Below are positions 15,322-20,287 of a stretch of 20,287 bases of DNA, piece by piece (position 1 is the first letter of the stretch; each line of letters begins with the position of its first letter). The position numbers and the translations under genes were made by a program. The stretch is from CAYWMP01 sp964459445 (GTDB taxonomy: Bacteria; Desulfobacterota; DSM-4660; Desulfatiglandales; HGW-15): positions 1-20,287 of the forward strand of contig CAYWMP010000108.1 in the NCBI GenBank assembly GCA_964459445.1, given 5' to 3'. The notes under the pieces are model-generated. The model was given only the letters and a program-made list of their open reading frames with translations. It was not told where the DNA came from and ran no database searches.

Positions 15322-15347
15322 AACAGGCCAGGTATTCCAGACCTGTT
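15322..15347 (-). promoter_or_regulatory. Hairpin at the likely transcription start of the caspase block (operator or attenuator)
   Basis: On the minus strand AACAGGTCTGG pairs imperfectly with CCTGGCCTGTT around AATA (6 outer bp, then two mismatches within GC pairs), followed directly by a T run (GTTTTTGTC). It begins where transcripts from the 15348-15375 promoter would start. It could be a protein-binding dyad, a 5' stabilising stem or an early attenuator. Confidence 0.4.
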
Positions 15348-15375
15348 CTTATCATTACTTTTCCAATTATGTCAA
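15348..15375 (-). promoter_or_regulatory. Sigma-70-type promoter candidate for the caspase-kinase block
   Basis: Minus strand: -35 TTGACA (15375-15370, perfect), 16-nt spacer, -10 GATAAG (15353-15348, 4 of 6 matches). It is the best housekeeping promoter match noticed in the window, and it precedes the first gene of the ten-gene minus block with a 290-nt leader. Confidence 0.5.
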
Positions 15376-15500
15376 GCGGTTATCTCTTCAATCATTTCGA
15401 TTTGCTTTTTCTCCCAACAGTTCTACTGCTGGTCGTTGATTCCGGCGCCTTTACAATGGACGATTGAGGACGTATGCTTTTTTCACGGGATGAAACCTAT

Positions 15501-15531
15501 TTGACTCAAGCCATATTCACAAGAATATGAA
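15501..15531 (+). promoter_or_regulatory. Weak promoter candidate for the FHA-metallopeptidase gene
   Basis: TTGACT (15501-15506) is followed after 19 nt by TATGAA (15526-15531) in an AT-rich stretch. Other -10-like texts (TATGAT at 15535, and TATATAAAA) are close by, so the exact elements are uncertain. Confidence 0.3.
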
Positions 15532-15589
15532 ACATATGATAACTATATAAAATTGCTTGAAATTATGTTGAATTTGTGATTAATAAATC

Positions 15590-17068
15590 ATGCTTAGTCA
15601 GCCAATCCAACAGGGCCAATGTAAAATGCAATCAAATCCACAACGGCCTTTCATTGTCCTCATCATTCACCCCACCGATGAAAGTCGTCCTGGTTGTTTT
15701 GCCGAGAGCAGGGTTCGTATAGGCAGGAGGACTGGAAATGAAATTAAGCTATCAGACCACGCCGTTTCTCGTTATCACGCTCAGATAGTTATTGAGAATA
15801 ACCAGCCTGTCCTTATGGATCGGAATAGCGCTAACGGTGTTTATTTGAATTGCAAGAAAATCATTCGATCTAAGTTGCAGGTTGGGGACAGCATTTCCAT
15901 CGGACGAAACACCCTCATCTTTGAGCCGGCATTAGATAACGAAAAAGAATATGAGCTTTGCGTCAAAACAGGGTCCGCGTACCTCAATAAGGGAAAGGCT
16001 GATTTGGCCGAGCGAACTTTCGCGCGGGCCATGCAGCTTCAGCCAAAGGCAGCAAATGCCTATATCCTGTGTGCAAAGGCTTTAATGGAACTGGATGAAT
16101 TTGATAGGGCTAAACTTATGATTGAAAAGGCCATGGTTTTGGTCCCAAAAAGCGCGGAAGCATTCTATACGAGAGGGCTGATTCAGGAAAGACGGGGGCA
16201 TTGGGCTGAGGCAAAAGCAAGTTATCAAGACGGCATTGAACTGGACTCCGGCCACGATCTATCGAAAAAGAGATTGAGGGTTTTGAATGAAAAATTGCGG
16301 CTTTATGAAAAGCTTCACTCACTCGTTATTACCAGTGCCCGGGAAGGGGTCTCAGCAGATGCCCACAACTGGGCAAGGCTTGAGTCCAGCCCTTTTAGAG
16401 TGAGTTTTCGTCTCACGGATCAGATAGGGGATGTGGAGAAGGTCCTAAACACTTTGCTTCGTGCTCATCAGAAGATGGGGGACAGGTTTGGGTACTTTCC
16501 AAAGGCGGTCCCTGTTGAGTTATACTCCAATTACCTGGAGTTCCAACAAAAGGTGGGTCACAAGAGAGAGGAATTTGTCCACAGGATGGCCGGCGCCGGG
16601 GGAGAGCAAATCGTGGTTCAAATGAACCTCAAGGCCCTCAAGGATCCCCCCTTCCTGTTTATGATTCTTGCCCACGAATATGTCCATTTCATGCTTCACG
16701 ACATGACACGGGGTAATTGTCCATTCTGGCTGACTGAGGGTCTGGCCCAATTCGAATCCCAGAATCTCACCTCAACATCGATGGAACTGCTAAAAGCCGC
16801 CTTTAGAGATGACTATCTTCTTCCTCTGGAAGTCCTTGAAGGCCCATTCGAACTCTTGGAAGAGGAAAGGGTGATCAAACTTGCATATGCTCAGTCTTAT
16901 ATGGTCACAGAATACCTGATTGATTCCCGGGGATATTCGTGGATGCGGGAAATTTTGGGCGCTTTGGCTGAGGGTAAAAGCATGTCAAAAGTATTAAAGG
17001 CGTCCGGTAAGCCTTATGACGAACTGGAAAAGGAATGGGCTGAATGGCTGGAAGGCCGAATGGAGTAA
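15590..17068 (+). CDS. FHA-TPR-zinc metallopeptidase (gluzincin, peptidase MA-like)
   Basis: The product has 492 residues, with no signal peptide or membrane segment, so it is cytosolic. Residues 20-112 are an FHA domain with the phosphothreonine-binding pattern Gly45-Arg46, Ser60-x-x-His63 and Asn82-Gly83. Residues 120-235 are TPRs (SAYLNKGKADLAERTFARAM, AFYTRGLIQERRGHWAEA). Residues 265-490 are a zinc peptidase domain with HEYVH (His362, Glu363, His366) and the third ligand Glu383 in WLTEGLAQFES, the gluzincin arrangement. FHA domains read pThr, so the kinase-propeller protein may control it or dock on it. The ATG at 15590 lacks a clear ribosome site; the ATG at 15626 (12 codons on, AGGG upstream) is an equally good start and loses no domain. 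It is divergent from the caspase-FGE gene and 196 bp upstream of the sigma gene. Confidence 0.9.
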   Translation: MLSQPIQQGQCKMQSNPQRPFIVLIIHPTDESRPGCFAESRVRIGRRTGNEIKLSDHAVSRYHAQIVIENNQPVLMDRNSANGVYLNCKKIIRSKLQVGDSISIGRNTLIFEPALDNEKEYELCVKTGSAYLNKGKADLAERTFARAMQLQPKAANAYILCAKALMELDEFDRAKLMIEKAMVLVPKSAEAFYTRGLIQERRGHWAEAKASYQDGIELDSGHDLSKKRLRVLNEKLRLYEKLHSLVITSAREGVSADAHNWARLESSPFRVSFRLTDQIGDVEKVLNTLLRAHQKMGDRFGYFPKAVPVELYSNYLEFQQKVGHKREEFVHRMAGAGGEQIVVQMNLKALKDPPFLFMILAHEYVHFMLHDMTRGNCPFWLTEGLAQFESQNLTSTSMELLKAAFRDDYLLPLEVLEGPFELLEEERVIKLAYAQSYMVTEYLIDSRGYSWMREILGALAEGKSMSKVLKASGKPYDELEKEWAEWLEGRME

Positions 17069-17264
17069 CATCTCAGCGCCCGTTCCCAAAAGAGGCTTGG
17101 GACGCAGATAAACGCAGATTGACGCGGATGTTTAATTCGTTTGCATTAGACCCAGTTAACCTCTGAACCTTTGAACTCAGAACCTTGAACCTTAATAATT
17201 GCGGTGAATCTATGAAAAAAAACGATATCTTCATTCGTCTTATCTTTAGCTCAGGGGAAGGCAT
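17069..17264. repeat. CGCAGAT and GTTCAAAG-type repeats between FHA-protease and sigma genes
   Basis: GACGCAGATAAACGCAGATT then GACGCGGATG occupy 17101-17130. ACCTCTGAACC/TTTGAACTCAGAACC units follow (17159-17193), inverted relative to the 8101 copies. TGCGGTGAATCT (17200-17211) resembles the end of the 18021-18050 repeat. A short leader ORF begins at 17212. Confidence 0.55.
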
Positions 17265-17268
17265 ATGA
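17212..17268 (+). CDS. Possible 18-aa leader peptide overlapping the sigma start (ATGA)
   Basis: ATG at 17212 opens MKKNDIFIRLIFSSGEGI and stops at TGA 17266-17268, sharing ATGA with the sigma ATG at 17265. The sigma ribosome site (GGGGAAGG) lies inside this ORF, as in translationally coupled leaders. Its own ribosome site is weak (GGTGA). It could equally be chance. Confidence 0.25.
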   Translation: MKKNDIFIRLIFSSGEGI

Positions 17269-17950
17269 CCCTTGAGGATCTTAGTACTGCTTCCGATAGA
17301 GAACTTTACGAGTGCTGCTGCAAAATGGACCCAACCGCATGGACATGCGCGGATGTCACTCTCAAAATCATAGAAAAGGGCCTCGGCATGCTTGAAGACC
17401 CGGGANNNNNNNNNNNNNNNNNNNNNNNNNNNNNNNNNNNNNNNNNNNNNNNNNNNNNNNNNNNNNNNNNNNNNNNNNNNNNNNNNNNNNNNNNNNNNNN
17501 NNNNNGGATGTCACTCTCAAAATCATAGAAAAGGGCCTCGGCATGCTTGAAGACCCGGGAGCCTTTAAATCCTTCGTGAAAAGGATCACAGTGAATCTGA
17601 TTCTGGATCACTATAAAAGGAAAATAGGCGAGCCCCTTTCACCCGAAGGGGAGGTAATGGATAGGTCTGGTGAAAATCCGCGCATGGCTTTGAGCAGCAA
17701 TGAACCCCTACCTGAAAGCCGCATTTTTGCAAAAGAATCCTTTGGCATTATGTATGAGATCCTGAAAGAGCTTCCGGAATACTGCCGAGAGATCATCAAA
17801 GCCTACATGGCCTATCAGATGGGCGATACAGGCAGCTATGAGGAGATGGCTAAAAAACTTAATCTGAGTGTCAGCACCGTCGGGGTCCGAATCAAACGCT
17901 GTAAAGACTTTATCCGAAATGATGAAAGGTTTAGAGGACTATTGGATTAA
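17265..17950 (+). CDS. ECF-like RNA polymerase sigma factor, interrupted by an assembly gap
   Basis: ATG at 17265 has AGGGGAAGG upstream. A 100-N gap lies inside the gene. The text just before it (17351-17405) and just after it (17506-17560) is the same 55 bp in the same codon frame, so collapsing the duplicate gives one continuous 176-residue protein. Residues 48-70 (AFKSFVKRITVNLILDHYKRK) match sigma region 2.3-2.4. Residues 113-165 match region 4 (LKELPEYCREIIKAYM, then the helix-turn-helix EEMAKKLNLSVSTVGVRIKRC). The collapsed N-terminus is about 20-25 residues shorter between DPTAW and the region-2.2-like ADVTLKIIEKG than in RpoE-type factors, so some region 2.1 sequence may be missing from the assembly. 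The anti-sigma gene follows 116 bp downstream. Confidence 0.82.
17351..17405 (+). repeat. 55-bp direct duplicate, copy 1 (contig-end overlap)
   Basis: This segment is identical base for base to 17506-17560, with the two copies lying either side of the N run. A length of 55 equals a common de Bruijn k-mer size, so it is most simply an unmerged contig overlap. Confidence 0.9.
17406..17505. other. Assembly gap (100 N)
   Basis: Exactly 100 unknown bases, the usual placeholder for a gap of unknown size. It interrupts the sigma factor gene. Confidence 0.99.
17506..17560 (+). repeat. 55-bp direct duplicate, copy 2 (contig-end overlap)
   Basis: Identical to 17351-17405 and starting immediately after the N run. 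Confidence 0.9.
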
Positions 17951-17961
17951 CGAATTCTTTT

Positions 17962-18050
17962 ACCGCGGAACGTACAGAGACCGGAGAGCTTTTTTTACTT
18001 ATTGTGTAATAAGTCAGCTCTTTGCGTCCTCTGCGGTCTCTGCGGTGAAT
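17962..18050. repeat. Inverted CGCAGAG-type repeat with hairpin between sigma and anti-sigma genes
   Basis: ACCGCGGAACGTACAGAGACC (17972 on) faces TTTGCGTCCTCTGCGGTC and CTCTGCGGTGAA (18021-18050). At the centre, ACTTATT-GTGT-AATAAGT (17997-18014) is a perfect 7-bp stem, flanked by GAGCT/AGCTC. The structure could lower anti-sigma expression relative to sigma, which is inference. Confidence 0.6.
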
Positions 18051-18066
18051 AACCCAGGATAATACT

Positions 18067-18681
18067 ATGAAATGTGAAGATATGGACTGGGTAGCCTACG
18101 AGGCAAATGCCCTTGCACCCGAAAGGAAAAGAGAAATGGACGAACACTTATCCACCTGTAACAAATGCAAGAAGGAATGGAACGATCACAAAAGAACAAC
18201 CGGGGTATTGAAGCAGATATGGTCTGAGGCCCGCAGGGAGTGTATCGCAACGGAGCGGCTCATCGATTTACGTGAGGGAAGAGTTGCTGAACAGGAAAAG
18301 AGAAAAATCCTATTTCACCTTGAGACATGTTCGGGCTGTGCGGAATCATATCAAATGCTGAATGAATTCTATGAGGAATTCGATGAAAGAGCAGAAACAC
18401 CAATGCTGCCCAGGGCCCTTCCGGATTCAATACGATCCGCGCTTGAACAGGATAGGAAGACCGATCTCACGGATCGTCTGGCCAAGGCCTTTTCCGCTCT
18501 GGCCGGAAAAGGAGCGGACAGCGTTAGAGATATAAGGGACCGCGCAGGCCGGATCGTAGAAAGAATGACGGGTCCTGGGCTCGCCGAATCCCCCATGCCT
18601 GCCATTCGCAAAGATGCGGCTGAGGTTGAAGAGGAAGGGGCGGACACTGCGGCGGAAGAGAAGGATGAAGAGAAAGGATAG
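18067..18681 (+). CDS. Cytosolic anti-sigma factor with two zinc-binding (ZAS) modules
   Basis: The product has 204 residues. ATG follows AGGAT at about 6 nt. Module 1: Cys3, His27, Cys31, Cys34 (EHLSTCNKC). Module 2: Cys59, His84, Cys88, Cys91 (FHLETCSGC). Each fits the His-x3-Cys-x2-Cys zinc anti-sigma pattern with an upstream Cys. Residues 105-204 are helical and highly charged, ending in an acidic tail (EEEGADTAAEEKDEEKG). There is no transmembrane helix, unlike RseA/RsiW-type factors, so release must come from a cytosolic signal (redox at zinc, phosphorylation, partner binding or cytosolic proteolysis). It sits directly after the sigma gene and 9 bp before the third caspase gene, a co-transcribed arrangement. 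One module may bind sigma and the other may sense; which does which cannot be told from sequence. Confidence 0.88.
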   Translation: MKCEDMDWVAYEANALAPERKREMDEHLSTCNKCKKEWNDHKRTTGVLKQIWSEARRECIATERLIDLREGRVAEQEKRKILFHLETCSGCAESYQMLNEFYEEFDERAETPMLPRALPDSIRSALEQDRKTDLTDRLAKAFSALAGKGADSVRDIRDRAGRIVERMTGPGLAESPMPAIRKDAAEVEEEGADTAAEEKDEEKG

Positions 18682-18690
18682 GAAGGGAAC

Positions 18691-19581
18691 ATGAAAAGAA
18701 CGCTATTTCTTTTGGCCTTGCTCATAGTTTTAGGGGTTTCTCCAGCTTCGGTATGCCAAGGTGCAAACAGAAATCAATATATCGTCATAAAGGACTCAAA
18801 AGGTAAGCAGATGGTTTTTTACAGGGGCAGCTATGCGCTTTTGATCGGTGTTGATGATTATGCTGAGTTGCCAGATTTACCTTCCGTGAAGAAAAAGATG
18901 GTGAAAATAGATCGGGCTTTATCGGAAAATGGGTTCAAGGTTCGAAGAATATTGAATCCAACATCCCGCGGGCTTTCTCATTACATCAGGCGCTTCATTA
19001 AAGATCATGGGTTTGAGGAGTACAACAGACTTTTATTCTTCTTCTTAGGACATAGCTACACTATCAAAGATTCAAGAAAGGGTTTGGTTGGCTATTTTTT
19101 GCCAGCAGACTGTCCAAATCCTGAAAAAAACAGAAAAGATTTTCTTCTAAGTTCACTGGATATGAATGATTTGATTCGAGAGAGCTATTTTGTAAAATCA
19201 AACCACGTTATTTTCCTTTTTGATAGTTGCTTCTCATTCAGAGGCACAACCTGGGGAAATGCTGGCCTGCCCGGATCCAGCCGCATTTCATCATACACAT
19301 TCAAACCGGTTCGCCAGTTTATTGTTGCCGGATCCTGGGGGGAGCAGTGTTCAGCTTCAAAAGCATTTGTTGGATCTTTTATCGACGGGCTTAAAGGCAG
19401 AGCAGATCATGATAGGGACTTTTTCATTACCGGTACAGAGCTTTCCAGGTACATGCGGGTAAGAACTGAAATGTATAGTGAAGGTCGCCAGAAACTTTGG
19501 TATGGAAAAATGAATGATCCAATGTTTGATGAGGGAGAATTTGTTTTTAAGGTTGTCGCACCTCAACCACACTTCAATTGA
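18691..19581 (+). CDS. Exported caspase-like (C14) protein in the sigma/anti-sigma operon
   Basis: The product has 296 residues; ATG is preceded by GGAAGGG. Residues 1-25 look like a signal peptide with a long hydrophobic core (LFLLALLIVLGVSPAS). Residues 47-285 are a single caspase-fold domain: YALLIGVDDYAELPDL, then His121 in FFFLGHSYT, then Cys180 in VIFLFDSCFS. The His motif is GHS rather than the usual GHG; the dyad residues themselves are present. There are no extra domains, unlike the two large caspase proteins of the minus block. It is 9 bp downstream of the anti-sigma gene, so co-expression is very likely. If truly exported it cannot directly cut the cytosolic anti-sigma factor; it may instead be an output of the sigma regulon or act before export. 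Confidence 0.87.
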   Translation: MKRTLFLLALLIVLGVSPASVCQGANRNQYIVIKDSKGKQMVFYRGSYALLIGVDDYAELPDLPSVKKKMVKIDRALSENGFKVRRILNPTSRGLSHYIRRFIKDHGFEEYNRLLFFFLGHSYTIKDSRKGLVGYFLPADCPNPEKNRKDFLLSSLDMNDLIRESYFVKSNHVIFLFDSCFSFRGTTWGNAGLPGSSRISSYTFKPVRQFIVAGSWGEQCSASKAFVGSFIDGLKGRADHDRDFFITGTELSRYMRVRTEMYSEGRQKLWYGKMNDPMFDEGEFVFKVVAPQPHFN

Positions 19582-19768
19582 CTGCCGAACACTTATAAGG
19601 CCTCCGGTTGTCAATAGGTAAACTGATTCATTTAATAGCAGTCCTTGAATCCGTTAACTGAGTAGGAATTATTCGCCCGTCCCCTTTCTTTTACTCCCCT
19701 CTGAAAAGGCGGCTTGATTCTAGACCAACTTGATTGTATTTTTGTATAGGAATTTCCTTTATTAGAGT

Positions 19769-19783
19769 CCCCGCAAAGCGGGG
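19769..19783. repeat. GC hairpin CCCCGC-AAA-GCGGGG
   Basis: A perfect 6-bp stem with 3-nt loop, 188 bp after the caspase stop codon and without a following T run. It could be a weak terminator separating the caspase operon from the HNH pair, or part of a regulatory region with the next palindrome. Confidence 0.5.
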
Positions 19784-19790
19784 GCGTTAT

Positions 19791-19819
19791 ACAAAATCCT
19801 GATGCAATCGGGATTTTGT
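19791..19819 (+). promoter_or_regulatory. Long palindrome upstream of the small-protein/HNH pair
   Basis: ACAAAATCC (19791-19799) pairs with GGATTTTGT (19811-19819). The stem extends through a T-G wobble and GAT/ATC to a 3-nt loop, 13 bp in all. It ends 16 bp before the small-protein ATG and just upstream of its GAGGGC ribosome site. An operator or a structure occluding translation are both possible. Confidence 0.5.
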
Positions 19820-19835
19820 GAGACGAGGGCATATT

Positions 19836-20078
19836 ATGAACACAGTGAAAGCATACGAGGAAGTTATAGAGTTCATTGCGGCTGGAACAAGTCCAGGGAG
19901 CGTTATTGCCTTCAGGCCGTCTGAGGCGGTGAAAGAGCGTGTAGCGCACTTGATTGAGCGAGAGAAAACAACGGGCATTTCGCCAGATGAGAAATCAGAA
20001 TTGGACCACTACATGCAGTTAGAACATCTGATGAGGCTGGCAAAGGCGCGTGCCCGCCAGTACATCTCCAATGAGTAG
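19836..20078 (+). CDS. Small hypothetical protein paired with HNH endonuclease
   Basis: The product has 80 residues. The start is ATG at 19836 with GAGGGC about 7 nt upstream; an in-frame start at 19818 lies inside the palindrome. The protein is helical and charged (VKAYEEVIEFIAAGTSP, then RPSEAVKERVAHLIEREKT, then LEHLMRLAKARARQYI) with no signal peptide. Its stop codon overlaps the HNH ATG, so the two are translationally coupled. Similar small proteins before HNH genes are familiar from cyanobacteria and other phyla, recalled and not verified. An antitoxin or partner role is possible but unproven. Confidence 0.7.
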   Translation: MNTVKAYEEVIEFIAAGTSPGSVIAFRPSEAVKERVAHLIEREKTTGISPDEKSELDHYMQLEHLMRLAKARARQYISNE

Positions 20079-20287
20079 CTACATTAGCGACCACCTTCGG
20101 ATCTTGGTTGCAACTCGTGCAGGCTTCCTTTGTGAGTATTGCCTGATTCATGAAGATAATACGTACTTTGGATGTGAAGTTGACCATATCATCAGCCTGA
20201 AGCATGGCGGCTTGACAGAGGCGGACAATCTGGCGTATGCCTGTCTCCTTTGTAATCGCCAGAAGGGAAGTGACATAGGGTCTATTT
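20071..20287 (+). CDS. HNH endonuclease, 3' end cut by window edge
   Basis: The first 72 codons are visible. The HNH/beta-beta-alpha-metal fold is clear: zinc ligands Cys21 and Cys24 (LCEYC), Asp38-His39 (CEVDHI, catalytic His), His45 in LKHGG, Asn53 (ADNLAYAC), and Cys58, Cys61-Asn62 (CLLCNRQKG). It is a nicking or cleaving DNA endonuclease fold of the kind found alone and in restriction or mobile contexts. The ATG overlaps the upstream gene by 8 bp. With no further context, no defence or mobile role can be assigned. Confidence 0.9.
   Translation, partial: MSSYISDHLRILVATRAGFLCEYCLIHEDNTYFGCEVDHIISLKHGGLTEADNLAYACLLCNRQKGSDIGSI

Larger units (their letters stand above)
15054..15589. other. 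536-bp divergent intergenic region with leader, hairpin and candidate promoters
   Basis: This gap separates the caspase-FGE gene (minus) from the FHA-protease gene (plus). It has a good minus-strand promoter candidate (15348-15375), a hairpin with T run just downstream of it (15317-15347), and then about 290 bp of untranslated leader before the caspase ATG. A minus-strand ORF of 69 codons (15278-15069) ends exactly at the caspase ribosome site but resembles no known protein. The plus side is AT-rich from 15500 to 15590. No dispersed repeats are seen here, unlike in most other spacers. Confidence 0.5.

Noticed and set aside
14906..15439. 177-codon plus-strand frame reaching into the divergent spacer
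   Set aside because: It starts inside the caspase gene signal region on the opposite strand and has no domain or ribosome site.
17351..17560. Genuine tandem duplication inside the sigma gene
   Set aside because: Exact 55-bp identity abutting both sides of a 100-N placeholder is best explained by contig ends sharing a k-mer overlap.

Overview
The window looks like a contig from a Gram-negative bacterium, most likely a member of the Desulfobacterota (former Deltaproteobacteria), probably a metagenome-derived assembly. This is inferred from several things. There are many exported lipoproteins with FlgO, LPP20, DUF4384, PEGA and formylglycine-generating-enzyme-like (FGE) folds. There are multiple caspase-like peptidases, an FHA protein and a Hanks-type kinase. 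Intergenic regions are crowded with short degenerate repeats. A 100-N scaffold gap (17406-17505) is flanked by identical 55-bp ends. No rRNA, tRNA, CRISPR array or transposase was seen.

Minus-strand block (15053 down to 1). Ten genes point the same way. In transcription order they are: a caspase-PKD-FGE lipoprotein; a Ser/Thr kinase fused to a PQQ-type beta-propeller; a FlgO-PEGA-DUF4384 lipoprotein; a TPR-SLH lipoprotein; a small four-helix-bundle (23S rRNA IVS-type) gene that looks inserted; an exported LPP20-like protein; a single-TM TPR protein; an exported trypsin-like (HtrA-type) protease without PDZ; an exported FlgT_N-like protein; and a peptidoglycan-binding, caspase, PEGA, FGE protein that runs off the left edge. 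FlgO-, FlgP/LPP20- and FlgT-type folds occur together with no flagellar genes.

Plus-strand block (15590-19581). Diverging from the caspase-FGE gene is a cytosolic FHA-TPR-zinc metallopeptidase. It is followed by an ECF-like sigma factor (interrupted by the assembly gap), an anti-sigma factor with two zinc-binding modules and no membrane segment, and a third, exported caspase-like protein. The working hypothesis is an envelope-sensing and proteolysis regulon: kinase and FHA protein for phospho-signalling, sigma/anti-sigma for transcription, and three caspase-fold proteins plus a serine protease as effectors or processors at the envelope. This is inference from domains and gene order.

Right edge (19836-20287). 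A small conserved-looking protein overlaps an HNH endonuclease gene cut by the window end, with palindromes just upstream. It appears unrelated to the rest.

Intergenic DNA. At least four families of dispersed repeats are visible: GGAGTATTGGAGTGATGG-type, GTTCAAAGGTTCAGAG-type, CGCAGAG/TCTGCGGTGAA-type and GTAGGAGC/GTCGCAACC REP-like. The first family sits directly at, or even supplies, the stop or start codons of several genes in the block.
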